A stretch of 64,000 bases of DNA from Panorpa germanica (lineage: Eukaryota; Arthropoda; Insecta; Mecoptera; Panorpidae), in contig OY783214.1 in the NCBI GenBank assembly GCA_963678705.1, forward strand, positions 6,200,001 to 6,264,000, given 5' to 3'. Made by a program: the position numbers and the translations under genes. Below the pieces are notes generated by a model. It was not told where the DNA came from, made no database searches, and worked only from the letters and a program-made list of their open reading frames with translations. Position 1 is the first letter of the stretch. Each line of letters starts with the position of its first letter. Below, piece by piece: positions 24,129 through 35,857 of this stretch.

Positions 24129-26344
24129 CGAAGTTTGATAAAAATGTACATGGAATTTTCTTTTGTCGCTGCATGTTACGTCTGTACATCCGAGAAACTT
24201 CAAATTCTAGATTGTGTAACAACTGAGTATCTAATTAATGAATTAAAAGGACTTTGGGGCCCCGCTTTGTGGACTCGCTATGGTACCTAATTACCTAATT
24301 AACAAATCTAATAAAAATGCTTCAGAATTTGAAAAAAAAAGTTTGTCAAACATCGCTTAAAGTTTAAAAATTCAAATAATTACAAAAAAATTTTAAGATT
24401 AACGAAATAATCAAAATATTTTAATTTTGGAAATGGAATTAAAGTTTGAAAATTATTTATATTGAATTGATGTCGCTTTGCAACGTGTAAATGCTAGTAT
24501 TACTGTTTTGTAATTAGAAATAGTATTTTTATTCTTCCATAACCAATAAGAAAGTTAATACATACTCCAGACACGTAATGATAAGTGTATCAGTAACAAA
24601 GGAGTCTACTTCATGATAATAACTACGTTCAACATCAGTTCAGCGTTCAGTCTAGCGCGAACCCTATCGTATGGCGGTGTGGTGTATACATCTACACGTG
24701 GTATCAAAAAGTTTTGATATGAAACGTGAAATATTTTGATATTTATTAAAGGTAGCGGGATCATTAAATCTCCGAAACACCAATCAAAACTTCATCCAAC
24801 AACGATTAGTTCTTTAATCAATGTACAAGTGAGCAGTCTAAGCGTTATCTTTCTCCATCATGACAGAAGATCGACTCAAACTCTCTCTCACTCCATTTGC
24901 TCTATTCTACCTCATTCCAAAATCCACTTTTACCACATTATAAGTAAATAACTGAGTAACACATTTCCTGTGAGTTTTCCGCCAACTCTAAGTGATGGAA
25001 CATACCCTAAACATGCCTAGCATCCCCTGGAGAATGAGCACCAACCCCCTATGGATAGGTACTATTATAATCTCCGCGCCACTCTCAGCTAATTGATTGA
25101 GTGGCCCCGGTCGCTGGGGTTATACATCTTTGCCCATTCGTTTCGTAAGGGTCTGTAATGGTACTCGTGTTTGAGAAGAGAAGGGGTGGACTGTGGAGAA
25201 GGGTAGACCATAGAAGATCCATATATAACGGATATTGCGCTCATGAGTTTCAAAGTCATTCATCATGATCCATCGTTATCTAGTCTCCCTATGTAAGGTA
25301 TCGGCTTTTGAAAGAACCCCCGGTCTCTGGTACACGGTACATGGTAACGGTACATGGACCCTAGTACACAAACTGATGCAGTAATTCATACGTGAAGTGA
25401 TATCAAACAACATATAACTTCCAACAGGAGCACTTCAGGTCCATAGAAGATGATTTACAACTTTAAGGCTTGCTGTTTTCTATAGAAAACTTTATATTTT
25501 GCGAAACCCGGCTTATACCCTTGTAATTAAATCAAATATAAACTTTTCCAACACTTGTATTTTTAGAAACATTAAACTATGCTTCCCAGGCTTCAATCCT
25601 AGGCTTTTAAAAATTTTAAGTTTGAAGAGTAGGTTATTTATACTTTTCATTTAATATTTTAAGTAACTGACGTTTGTTGGTATGTAAACAAAAATAGGTC
25701 AACAGAAAAACTCTGCAGTGTATAAATACTGATAAAAAAAGTACATTTTCATACAGGCTGGATTAGGGGAGGGCTATCCAAGCTAATTTTTTAATCAAAT
25801 TATGTGATGAATAGTGTGTCATGTGATTATATATTTTTCAACCCAGGTAAAATGTCTTCCGTCTTAAGTCTGCGAGATGTGCTCGAACACAAGCTATATT
25901 TCATTCATTAAATTTTTAAGCAGGAAAATAAATTTTGTTCAATTAATTAGAAGCTAGTATGCTTCTTATAGAAAAATATGGCAAATTGTCTTATTATACA
26001 AACAAAGTATTTATTTATAATAGTTTCAGTGGCTTTCTAGGTCCAAATACCTTTTTGCTACTCTGTCAGTCTTGCATCCATGTAATAATTACATACAATA
26101 TTATTTATGTATGGAATCTAATGCTTTTTCAAATTTTCCCCACTTTTCTCAATAAATTTCTACAATAGAAATGCATTTTCTTCATCGGATAGGTAGCTTT
26201 TTGATCTCTTCATGGGGCAATGAAGATGGCTACCATATTAACCAATTATACACGTACCGTTCGAGCGCAGCGTCGTCTTTAAATATTTCTCATCCTAATG
26301 CCTCCATTAGTTAATCAAACATATGGTAGTTCCATGTGTGTAAT
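24125..26344. other. No gene recognised
   Basis: A GC-richer, irregular stretch at about 24960-25400 has no recognisable exon. The 71-codon frame at 24736-24951 has no family signature. Confidence 0.4.
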
Positions 26345-26815
26345 GCCGCTACCAAACGATGCTACGAACATCAACGTTGGATGCATCGAGTGGTCGATGC
26401 TGGAACTAAATGTCCAATGCCATGTGCTCAACTTTCACGTTGGAACCAGTTCGGACTGATGTCGGTCTTTTGACCCGCGTCAAAAGGGATTTTTCTACCC
26501 CCATCACACACTTGATCCACATGTCATGCACTGCTGCACGAATCGTCCAACAAGGGAAGGTTTTATACTTGAAGTTTTATTTATTTACTTGAAAGTTTTT
26601 GTTAAACAGTGTCAATGTCAGTGTTAAATTAATAATTTCAAAACAATTAATAAAATAAATAAATCATTCGAATCAAACATTCGTTTACACACACGTTGGT
26701 ACACACACTTTGTACACCGTGTAGTAGGAAACTTGCCATGTCAATCTTCCAATATTTGACTCACACGGTGAAGTCAAACACTTGAATCAAACGTTGAACG
26801 CATTGTTTAGTGGCG
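26345..26815. mobile_element. MITE family M2 (GCCGSTACCAAACGATGC ends), copy 1
   Basis: It begins GCCGCTACCAAACGATGC and ends GCATTGTTTAGTGGCG, the diverged inverse. The interior (GTCTTTTGACCCGCGTCAAA, CTTGATCCACATG, TTAAACAGTGTCA, CTTCCAATATTTGA) matches copy 2 at 29340-29755 throughout, in the same orientation. It also contains CGTTGGA/TCCAACG words that pair across the element. No transposase; no clear target duplication. Confidence 0.7.
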
Positions 26816-27985
26816 ATTTAATTCTGGTAATTTAGTGAGTTTATCACGAGTCTTAGGCCGCCTGTATGCTTCCGCGCGTTGTCGTGCAGAAGCAGGACAT
26901 CTAAATAACTTTACGTACAAGCTATTGTAGGTAATAACAGTGTAGAATAGTATCTAATATCTAATATCACGTTCCCACGGGCGTGCGTAAAAGATTTGAT
27001 AGATAACAACGAATGAAACACTTTCTATTTGGTGTAAATATTTCACAGATCTCTTTTTACTTAGTAAATTTTTACCCCTACCTACGGATGCCTATGGACA
27101 TACGTATAAGTCTATTGTAATACATCGGTAGTGTCTCGCGTGTTTATTTATATCAAATTTTCAATGTTATGGCCATTATATACTCGTTTTATACTTTTAG
27201 TTTCTTAGTAGTTTACGTGAATTTATATCAAGTTAGATTTATTATATTAAAGGTATAATATAATTGTAGTTTTATTTTCTTTGAAAGAAACAATAACACG
27301 CCATTTGTCAACTTAGAGTCACGATTTGCTGCTATCCGTGCTCCTCATACCAACCACGTGCCCATGCATATATCCACACACGTTGAATTGCACGTTCGCG
27401 ACGCGAAACCAGCCACAGCAAAATGATTATCGTTTCTACAGGGGTGCCATAACCACAATTATTAACCTCAAACATATACTGCCATACTGCGAGTTTCAAC
27501 TTTTAACTTCTTTTTATAATTATAAACCTAACGAAAAAGAAGATAAAATCATTATACTCAACTTTATTAGAGACCACTCTCTGTTTTTGTGCCCTTTTAC
27601 ACAGATAAAGGTATGACAAAGAGACAGAGCTTTAAGCTTTAACGTTGGGCTGCTGTATTTTTGGGTTTGTCTTTCAAAACAACGATATATACGAAATGCA
27701 ATTATTCTATTTTTAGACAACCGTTTACCAACATGATCATAATCAAAAATGGGAACGATTCCAAAAATAGTGCTTCCAGTTTCTTCAATAAATATTTGAA
27801 AATTTTGACTGGATTAAATATCTTATGAGAAGTCTTAACATCCTTAGATAATATTATATTTTTATTAACTTTATGTACTCTTATATATATATGGTATATA
27901 CAAATTTATTTAACATTAACTTCATCTCATTATTAAATTAAATTTAAAACTATTCTAAAATTTTAATACATATTGAAACTAAAAC
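26816..27985. other. No gene recognised
   Basis: AT-rich DNA with nothing specific. Confidence 0.45.
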
Positions 27986-27989
27986 TACA

Positions 27990-28235
27990 TTGCTCTTTAT
28001 TCTTCTCGTCACGTAAACTTTTTCTGTGTTGTACTCCTTGTTCCTACCGTTCTTTATTTTCCTCTTTCCTCCTCTGCATCTTCTTTTCTGCAATTCTTTT
28101 TCAATGTCTATTTTCCATTTGCACTCCTTCTTCATATGTTCAAAGGTCTTCTTTGCTCTCTTACACACTGTACGCACTCTTCCATTTCCTTTTCCTAGTA
28201 TCTATTTCTCTCCTCATTGCTATTCTTCATGTGTC
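27990..28235 (-). pseudogene. LINE family A-related fragment 4
   Basis: The minus-strand translation includes RTVCKRAKKTFEHMKKECK and then KELQKRRCRGGKRKI. This aligns with the zinc-knuckle and tail of family A (CRMCGAEDETLEHIKFECK, then LLKGGSEGKRWM). It is a more distant relative with no 3' UTR signature. Confidence 0.55.
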
Positions 28236-28239
28236 TTCT

Positions 28240-29339
28240 CCGATATTATATAAGTTCTTTTTTTTCGTCGGTTTTCTATTATGGTACACAACAATAGAAA
28301 GTTATTTTTTTAATAAAGTGCAAAAGGAAAAACAGGCGGAATAATTTCGATTTTAAGTCGCTAATTTGAAGAATTTAAAATAGCTTCATCAATATTTCAT
28401 CGAAACAAGTAAGCATTAAGCCAGTGTACCTAATTTATTAATAGAATAAATCCAAAATCACGTGAGTGTGTAAAAATAAAACCAAAATATTTGAATAATT
28501 TTAACCACATCGGTATGCAGACGAAATTCCTCTGTTAAAATCATCGCAGGGTTTCTATCGTCAACCCTTGCATTCTTCAGACACCCCCATAATGTGTTGA
28601 GCATGTAACCAACAACTAATTCACTCCCCTTCACCTCAAATTCTAACTAACACGCAAATGGACATGTCGACAAGATTATAATTGTATTATAAATAAGTTC
28701 AACAATTCATAAACAAAAATCACGTTCGGTAATAAAGCTGTTATAGCCGAATTGGTCATTATGACAGAAATAAAATTTAATTCTTTTTTTATATTTTTTT
28801 ATTTCTTGTTGCGTGTCCATTCTTTTTAACCAGTAAAGTTTTTATAGCAAATGCACATTTCAATAATTATTCAAAGTTTATAAATTCTGAAAAGTAATAA
28901 TTTAGGAAAATTTATTAGTTCATTAACATTTGATGGGTGGTATACTTTTAACAGAAAGCTGTATGTTAAATACATCATTAATTTATTCAACACGAGCCAA
29001 AATTTAGCTCATCATTAGGGCATCAACTGAAATACTAGACGCGCTGAACAGATATGTTTCTGTCCTTTTTCTGTTTATTTTAAATTTTAATTACTCTGTA
29101 TAATTCTCATTTGATTGATATTCTAAGCCGGATTACGTCAACACTTCTACAAACAAGTTTAATTACAGCAACGTTTGTCAGTTGTCTATTGCAACTAATT
29201 ACCTATCTCTAATTTAATTACATATGTCGTAATTAACGTGAATTGTTTTCGAATAAGGCGTCGATTCATGTTCTATTGCAGCTCATATAATTCTAGCATT
29301 ATTTATGATTTGCTCGTGACGTCATGACCTTTAACTTAA
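28240..29339. other. No gene recognised
   Basis: AT-rich DNA with nothing specific. Confidence 0.45.
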
Positions 29340-29755
29340 GCCGGTACCAAACGATGCTACGAACAGCTCGCAATGTTGGACTCGTTGTGTGATCGATGCT
29401 GTAACTGAGTGTATCCATTGGCATGAAAGAAGTTCGGGCTGTAGTCAGTCTTTTAACCCGCGTCAAAAGGTATTTTTCTACCCCCACCACACACTTGATC
29501 CACATGTATGCTGCATGAATCATCCAACATTGAAAGGTTTTATACTTGAAAGTTTATTTATTTACTTAAAAGTTTTTGTTAAACAGTGTCAGTGTCAATA
29601 ATATCAACAAATTAATAAAATAAATAAATAATTTGGACCAAACATTCGTTCCACCATGTAGTGGGAAGTTGTCATGTCAATCTTCCAATATTTGATTCAC
29701 ACGTTGGAGGCAAGCATTTGAATCACGCAACGTTCACCGCATCGTTTGGAGCCGG
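29340..29755. mobile_element. MITE family M2, copy 2
   Basis: The ends are GCCGGTACCAAACGATGC and GCATCGTTTGGAGCCGGC, a near-perfect inverted pair. The left flank ends TTAA and the right flank starts TTTAA, which hints at a TA-rich target but is not an exact duplication. The interior matches copy 1. Confidence 0.75.
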
Positions 29756-31080
29756 CTTTAAACAAGAACATCTTGCATCCTGAACATTCCTTTGTTTATC
29801 AACTACATGTAATATTTCATTTAGCATTGGCTTGTTTCTCAGTGCAATGTAAGTTCTGTCTCACACTGCAATTGACTACTTGCGACGCTGACTTTTCAAA
29901 TAGGGTGTATTCGAGTTGTTTAGCATTAGTACAATTTATTATGAGATTAACTTTATACTTTATTATGTAATAATATATCACTGTAGATCTGTACTGCTCT
30001 GTCAGCACTGTTCCAGCATCTTGTTCCTAAATACAAAAGACACCACTTTGGTACAGCTCACGTTTTGTATGAATATGCATGTATCCCACTATGACCCGTA
30101 TCTATGCGACATCAGGTATAAAGTAGTACTGTTGTTTGATGTTCAGTATGAGTCATATTATGGTAAGCGTCTATGGTTTAGCACGGAAAACAGTCAACGC
30201 ATTATGTTTAATGAATTAAAAATAGGAGATAAACGAAGCATAAGTTTATAAAGAAAACCAAAACGTTTGAAACAGTCAACGGTCTCGAGTACCGAGTTCT
30301 GAATCTAATGAATAGGTAATTTCAAATCTCTATATAATTAGTTTTACAAATTTAAATGGATGCGTGTATTCAAAATAAATAATAGCATTAACTATGCAGA
30401 CGCTTTTCCGTGTGCAGCGAACGATGCCAATAAAATGAAACCAATCTAGTTTGTATTTTGTTCAAATGTGGAAATATACTTACACATTTAATCTGGATAC
30501 ATGCAGCCACATTTCTGTTTTGTTACAAAACAATATAATGCTAATTGGAAATGTATATACTAACAATTACTAGTTTTATTTGTTTTTGTTATATTTTGTG
30601 TAGGAGTGATATTATAGAATATTTATATTTCAATTTGTAATAAAATCGAGTACATATCACACGTGTATAAATGCGGTTTAGAAATTTAAATAAGGGGCCA
30701 TCCATTAATTACCAAATGTGTCCCCCAAAGTGTGATAAGACGTGACGAAGGAAGGATAGAAGAGTCATAAGCATCGTGACGTCACATCTAATTTAAAAGG
30801 CTTTCAAAAAAGAAAAAGAAAACAAAACAATAGGGCAAGAAAATGTATACCGGGGCAATGTTTTATATACGATTATCGACGAATGATATGTGTGTAATAA
30901 TGAAAGTGTATTAATGAAATTTGTTAGAAACATCTTAATAAAAGAATAGGAAACATAGGTTTAATACAAGATATTTACACCTTGTTATTACCCACAAGAA
31001 AAAACTGACTGACCGTTTGAAAGAAGGAAATTTATGATTCTATTAATTCGTAAATATATTAGGTAATATATTTTACATAA
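29756..31080. other. No gene recognised; one repeat-like word cluster
   Basis: 30694-30790 begins GGGGCCATCCATTAATTACC and has GTGACGTCACATC near its end, resembling a word pattern common in arthropod dispersed repeats. The rest is plain. Confidence 0.4.
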
Positions 31081-31374
31081 AAGATAATTTTTCCATGTGA
31101 AGTAAACCTTAACAAGAAAAAACGAGTGCCTCAAAAAGACTTCAATCGTTCTGTGGCAAAAAAGCTACTGCTGACACCAAATATCAAAAATGATTTTCTT
31201 TTTGATGGTGTAACGGATAAAGATTTTAATGAATTCAACCTACCTAAAGTATCAGGTCAACATGTTTTTATACATCAGAAAGAAAAGAAAGTTCGTCGAT
31301 GCAAATTAAGTGGTTGTGGAAAACCTACGTATTCTATGTGCAAAAAATGCACACAAAATGCTTTGATATCATGA
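31081..31374 (+). pseudogene. piggyBac-like transposase, C-terminal fragment with zinc ribbon
   Basis: An open frame from just after TAA (31078-31080) runs to TGA after ...QNALIS. It contains VSGQHVFIHQKEKKVRRC, then CKLSGCGKPTYSMCKKC. This pattern (short basic lead, then RRCxxxxC...T.YxCxxC) matches the C-terminal Cys-rich domain of piggyBac-type transposases, usually preceded by G.HFPxFI.P. The catalytic DDE core is absent upstream, where only AT-rich sequence is seen. The BEL/Pao element inserted 144 bp downstream. A captured 3' exon cannot be excluded. Confidence 0.5.
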
Positions 31375-31517
31375 GAAAAATTTATAATATCAATAAAAAA
31401 TGTTAATTTAATTTGTAATTAATAATATTTTGATAAATATATAAAATTACGATAATTTTTTAATAAAAATAAACAAATATCTTAAAAATTCTTTAAAAAA
31501 AAGAAAAATGCTAAATA

Positions 31518-31522
31518 GTTGC
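31518..31522 (+). repeat. 5-bp target-site duplication GTTGC (left)
   Basis: GTTGC precedes the 5' LTR here and follows the 3' LTR at 36335-36339. Five-base duplications are usual for BEL/Pao integrase. Confidence 0.9.
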
Positions 31523-31981
31523 TGTTCCGTCCTATATACGAGTAGCAATACACATAAGTTTTGTAATTTTAATTTTGTTTTGTTGTTAGAATAGTCAATT
31601 GATTATAAATTTTTATTCATTCTTAGACCCGGCTTGTGCTGGTTATTTTACAATTTTGATTCCATTGTTTTTATGTTTATTTTATAATTTTGACTCCATT
31701 GTACTTATGTTTTATTTTATAATTTTGATTTCATTGTACTCATGTTCTATTTAAATTAACTGTTAACTTAACTATTATATTTAAGGAAAAGGTTCATTCA
31801 TTCGTTCGTATTCATTCGTTTAGCTCAGTTGCTTGTAGTTGATAGTTCTCAATAAATCACTTTAATTTTAAACGAAAAAATATTCGTGGTTTTCTTCACA
31901 TAATTCGACATCATCGCACAATATCACACCATCATACATCCTCGCATCATAAATCGCGGTAAACTAATCGCGATTCAAACA
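31523..31981 (+). repeat. BEL/Pao element, 5' LTR (459 bp)
   Basis: It starts TGTTCCGTCC and ends GATTCAAACA, with TG/CA ends. I see no base difference from the 3' LTR at 35876-36334, which implies a recent insertion. Within it, a ~36-bp AT-rich unit (AATTTTGAYTYCATTGT...TTATTTTAT) is repeated three times (about 31651-31755). Promoter-type TATATTTAAG lies near 31777 and AATAAA at about 31850. Confidence 0.95.
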
Positions 31982-31982
31982 T

Positions 31983-32000
31983 TGGTCCTTCGAGCCGGAT
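31983..32000 (+). promoter_or_regulatory. Primer-binding site, complementary to tRNA-Tyr 3' end
   Basis: TGGTCCTTCGAGCCGGAT starts two bases after the LTR. Its complement reads ATCCGGCTCGAAGGA plus CCA, which as I recall is the 3' end of insect tRNA-Tyr (acceptor strand TCGAAGG, discriminator A). All 18 bases match that model. Confidence 0.75.
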
Positions 32001-32122
32001 AGTGAACAGTGAACCGTGATAGTAATCAGTTCATTTGTGTTACCTGCAATTGCGCAGTCATTATCAATAACTACAACAAGTGTGTATTCTCGTGAGCAGA
32101 ATAATCAGGTAGTAGAAATAAC

Positions 32123-32890
32123 TCTATTATTCGCCACCAATCAGCGTGGAATCATCTACAAGCGTTGGATCACATATATCCAGTCTATTATTCGCCACCA
32201 ATCAGCGTGGGATAATCTACAAGCGTTGGATCATATATATCCAGCCTATTATTCGCCACCAATCAGCGTGGGCATAATCTACAAGTGCTGAGATCATACA
32301 TATCCAGTCTATTATTCGCCACCAATCAGCGTGGGATAATCTACAACCGCTGGATCATCACGCATCCTGCCTATTATTCGCCACCAATCAGCGTGGAATA
32401 ATCTACAAGCGTTGGATCATATATATCCAGCCTATTATTCGCCACCAATCAGCGTGGATAATCTACAAGCGTTGGATCATATATATCCAGCCTATTATTC
32501 GCCATCAATCGGCATGGCATAATCTAGAAGCGTTGTGATCATTAAGCATCCAGCCTATTATTCGCCACCAATCAGCGTGGGATAATCTACAAGCGTTGGA
32601 TCATATATATCCAGTCTATTATTCGCCACCAATCAGCGTGGGCATAATCTACAAGCGTTGGATCATATATATCCAGCCTATTATTCGCCACCAATCAGCG
32701 TGGGATAATCTACAAGCGTTGGATCATATATATCCAGCCTATTATTCGCCACCAATCAGCGTGGGTATAATCTACAAGCGTTGGATCATCACGCATCCAG
32801 CCTATTATTCGCCACGAATCAGCGTAGGCATTATAGAACAGCGCTGGATCATCACGCATCCAGCCTATTATTCGTCATCAATCGTCATTT
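32123..32890 (+). repeat. Leader minisatellite of the BEL/Pao element, ~12.5 units of ~61 bp
   Basis: The unit is CTATTATTCGCCACCAATCA, GCGTGGGATAATCTACAAGC, GTTGGATCATATATATCCAG. Twelve full units and one decayed partial unit lie between the primer-binding site and the ORF. Each unit can fold into two small hairpins: CCAC/GTGG around CAATCAGC, and (C)TGGAT/ATCCA(G) around 7-8 loop bases. The loop of the second hairpin varies (CATATAT or CATCACGC) while the stem is largely kept. In the unit at 32490-32550 the first stem is CCAT/ATGG, a paired change. Frames read through the array are incidental. Confidence 0.9.
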
Positions 32891-33219
32891 GCAACATTGG
32901 AAACTATTCATCTTGTGAGAAACAACTACATCAATCGTGTGCAATCAAACATTTTTTATGCAAAGAATTATACAAATAGCACATCATCAATTGTATAATC
33001 ATAACCGGAGTGACGTTCTTCATTGAAACTTCAAATCGTCTTCACTGCGGATACAGAACAATACATCAACGTGATCAAGTAAGTCAGGTGATTCACCAAT
33101 AATCCTTGGCAACTTATTTAATTCCGAACAATTACTCCTCCTATTTTCCCAATTCGCCAATTATCCTAGCATTTGGTCGTACATCTTTTTACTTTTAACA
33201 AAATTCCCATTATTTAATA

Positions 33220-35838
33220 ATGGCTGAAGGGCAAGTTAGACTTTTAAAGATCAAACGCGCGACTGCAAAACGAGCTCTAACATCATTCGTGAACCTTCTT
33301 AATAATGATTCGGAAGAGTATTCTTGTATGTTAAAAAGTATATACGACGAGATAAAGCAAACGCGTGAAAAATTATTAGCATATCAAGACGAGATAGACT
33401 TATTGGTAGCGGATGAGGAAGGATGTGTTCCGGAGGAACAGTATCAATATAGGGATGAGTTTGAGGATCAGTATTGGAAAGCATGCGATAAGGCCACTAG
33501 AATTTTAGATTCGCGAAAAACAAATTCTCCCAACCCATCTGGTTCTAGGGTATCCACTGCTAGTAGTATTATGGGAACACCGGTATTATCAACGTATAAT
33601 CAAGGCCTAGAATCATTGAGCAACAGTCCTCAGACCCAAAATCAATTGAATAGTTCACCACCCGTGCATAGTAATCAATTAGCCGGGCACATTGATACAC
33701 CTACATCACCTGCTAATGATATTGATACAGAATCAGTATCTCACTCGGAGATACCTGAATTTAACCACAACTTACAGACTCGCATACCTGTCGAAACCTT
33801 ATTAGCTACTGCCATAGTGGATCTTACAAATCCGGAAGGTATCGCAGAAACTCATAACAAGGTTGCTTCAGACGTTGGCTCTCAGGATCGTTCTACAACT
33901 GAAGTCACGGCTAAGGTTTTAAGGCCTGACCGAACTGAAGTTACCATTTCGGTCAGCGGCAATAATATAAAATATAGCACTCCTGCTGCTATAAAATCAT
34001 TAGGTAATAGACCTCCATTTTTCGACAACTCACTTGAGTTTTATTTTGATCAAGAATCGCTACGGTTCAAGCGCTGCATCACGGTAGCCGAACCCAAAAA
34101 TATTCCTTTACATAATATTTGTGATACAGGCCAGAAAGCATATGGCGCCTGTAGTTACCTACGATCTGTAGATAAACATGATAAGGTTCGTGGTCATTTA
34201 ATTTGTTCCAAATCTCGTGTGGCTCCCGTGAGCTCCATTTCATTACAGCGTCTAGCGCTCCGCGACGCCCTTCTGTTTGCTCGATTTTTTACCGTAAAAA
34301 TCACGCTATTAAATACTAGTGACTACCTTGTCTTGCGGTGTAATTCTACTCTAGGATTACATTGGTTCAAAACTTATCTACATCGCACACAACCATTTGG
34401 TAATAAACACGTCGCCAAACTACAGCGACTAACCGCCACGTGTCCTTGTCAACACGTTGCGTCACTCAACAAACCCGCGAATCTAGACTCTCGCGGTCTG
34501 TTTCATTCGGAATATATTGCAGGAAAACTATGGCGGCATAAACCTCCGTGGCTATTAAGGCCTCAGAGTCCATGGCCCAAAACAATTTTATCGAGCATTG
34601 AGCTTCCTGCTTTAAAAACATACGAACTTCCTAATTCCAACTACCTAAAGGTACAATCGCGAGTATTAGAGCCACTTGAAAAATATTCAGCGCTGGACAA
34701 ACCTACCCGTATTGTTACATACCTCAATCATGTCATTAATAATCCGCGATGCTTTAATTCACAGCGAACTAATAGCATTTTATCGTTTTCGGGAAAGGTA
34801 ACAGTCCGCTATACTATTATTAAAATAATACAATTATCCGCCTTTTCAGCGAAAATAAATCAATTACGCAAGGGGATACCTATTCCTGAAAACAGTCGTT
34901 TAATGCCGATTAACCCGTTTTTCGATGCTACGGGTAGTAGTCGTGTAGGTGACAATTTTACTCTCGCTGGTTTACCTGATATTCATCATTCACATATACA
35001 TATTTATTCATATACTATCACGCAAACTATTATACGACCGGAGCATGTTCAGCTCAATCATGCCGGTATTCCAACAACTGTATATTCCGTGCGTCAAACT
35101 CCTTGGCCTCAGGACCGTCGTAGCATTACGCGAAAAATCATACACCAATGTGTGATCTGTTTTCGAGCCAAGCCTCGTCTCACACACCACATTATGGGAG
35201 ATCCTCCGCCATACCGATTAACACAAACCTGTCCGTTGCTTCGCGTCGGGTTCAAACATACTAAATCGTTGCATATTATAAAAAGACGACATCGTCATCG
35301 TCAGAGCTTAAGTGTTTATAGGGCAAATCACGAACTCAATGAAGCGCATTTTAAGAAACACTTGACGCTCACCCTAGGTACTACTCATTTTCCGTATGAG
35401 CCATTAAATACTTATGCAGTTGAGATCCAAGCCATATTAAATTCTCGTTCCATATGTCCCTTGGCTCCTGACCCGCATAATATTGTTCCTTTTACACCAT
35501 ACCATTTTCCTATTGGTGGTCCACTGACAAGCTTTCCTCAAACTGATTGGACTAGCACCAGCTCCAGCTCCAGCCAGATGCCTGTTTTTCAACACGCACA
35601 GCAGATCACGCAACATTTTTGGAAGCAGTGGTACCTTTGTCAATTAATTACGCGGTCATCTCAGCAATGGAAATCACCGAATCTAACGGTCGGCAAACTA
35701 CTCTTGATTGGAGAAGACACACCTCCTCTCCTTCAATGGCTGCTAGGACGTGTAATTAAAATTCATGCAAAATATATGCTGCAACACTTAAACTGCTTCA
35801 ATGGGAAATTGCATCGCAACAAAGGACTCCACAAATAA
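33220..35838 (+). CDS. BEL/Pao-derived fused ORF: Gag-like N-terminus joined to decayed RNase H and integrase; no reverse transcriptase
   Basis: One open frame of 872 codons. Residues 1-100 are Gag-like and helical (LKIKRATAKRALTSFVNLLN is a typical Pao-group start), and about 100-190 is Ser/Pro/Asn-rich. No protease or reverse-transcriptase palm motif (YxDD) is present. From about 300, DTGQKAYGACSYLRS and LICSKSRVAPV match the RNase H domain; its Glu region is LALRDALL (usually LELxxALL) and the Asp region is CNST (usually xDST), so two catalytic acids are lost. NPFFDATGSSRVG (near 567) and HAGIPTTVYSVRQ...CVICF (614-648) match the integrase linker and HHCC region. The DDE core is mostly missing. 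LNSRSICPLAPDP (740) and LTVGKLLLIGED (822) match the C-terminal part. Probably made only as a Gag-like protein and mobilised in trans. Confidence 0.85.
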   Translation: MAEGQVRLLKIKRATAKRALTSFVNLLNNDSEEYSCMLKSIYDEIKQTREKLLAYQDEIDLLVADEEGCVPEEQYQYRDEFEDQYWKACDKATRILDSRKTNSPNPSGSRVSTASSIMGTPVLSTYNQGLESLSNSPQTQNQLNSSPPVHSNQLAGHIDTPTSPANDIDTESVSHSEIPEFNHNLQTRIPVETLLATAIVDLTNPEGIAETHNKVASDVGSQDRSTTEVTAKVLRPDRTEVTISVSGNNIKYSTPAAIKSLGNRPPFFDNSLEFYFDQESLRFKRCITVAEPKNIPLHNICDTGQKAYGACSYLRSVDKHDKVRGHLICSKSRVAPVSSISLQRLALRDALLFARFFTVKITLLNTSDYLVLRCNSTLGLHWFKTYLHRTQPFGNKHVAKLQRLTATCPCQHVASLNKPANLDSRGLFHSEYIAGKLWRHKPPWLLRPQSPWPKTILSSIELPALKTYELPNSNYLKVQSRVLEPLEKYSALDKPTRIVTYLNHVINNPRCFNSQRTNSILSFSGKVTVRYTIIKIIQLSAFSAKINQLRKGIPIPENSRLMPINPFFDATGSSRVGDNFTLAGLPDIHHSHIHIYSYTITQTIIRPEHVQLNHAGIPTTVYSVRQTPWPQDRRSITRKIIHQCVICFRAKPRLTHHIMGDPPPYRLTQTCPLLRVGFKHTKSLHIIKRRHRHRQSLSVYRANHELNEAHFKKHLTLTLGTTHFPYEPLNTYAVEIQAILNSRSICPLAPDPHNIVPFTPYHFPIGGPLTSFPQTDWTSTSSSSSQMPVFQHAQQITQHFWKQWYLCQLITRSSQQWKSPNLTVGKLLLIGEDTPPLLQWLLGRVIKIHAKYMLQHLNCFNGKLHRNKGLHK

Positions 35839-35857
35839 TAAACTTTGAACTACAGAT

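Noticed and set aside
32016-32979. Open frames across the ~61-bp leader repeats (91 and 127 codons, repeated RHQSAWDNLQALDH-like words)
   Set aside because: The unit length is not a multiple of three and varies by one to two bases, so the frames are by-products of the tandem repeat.
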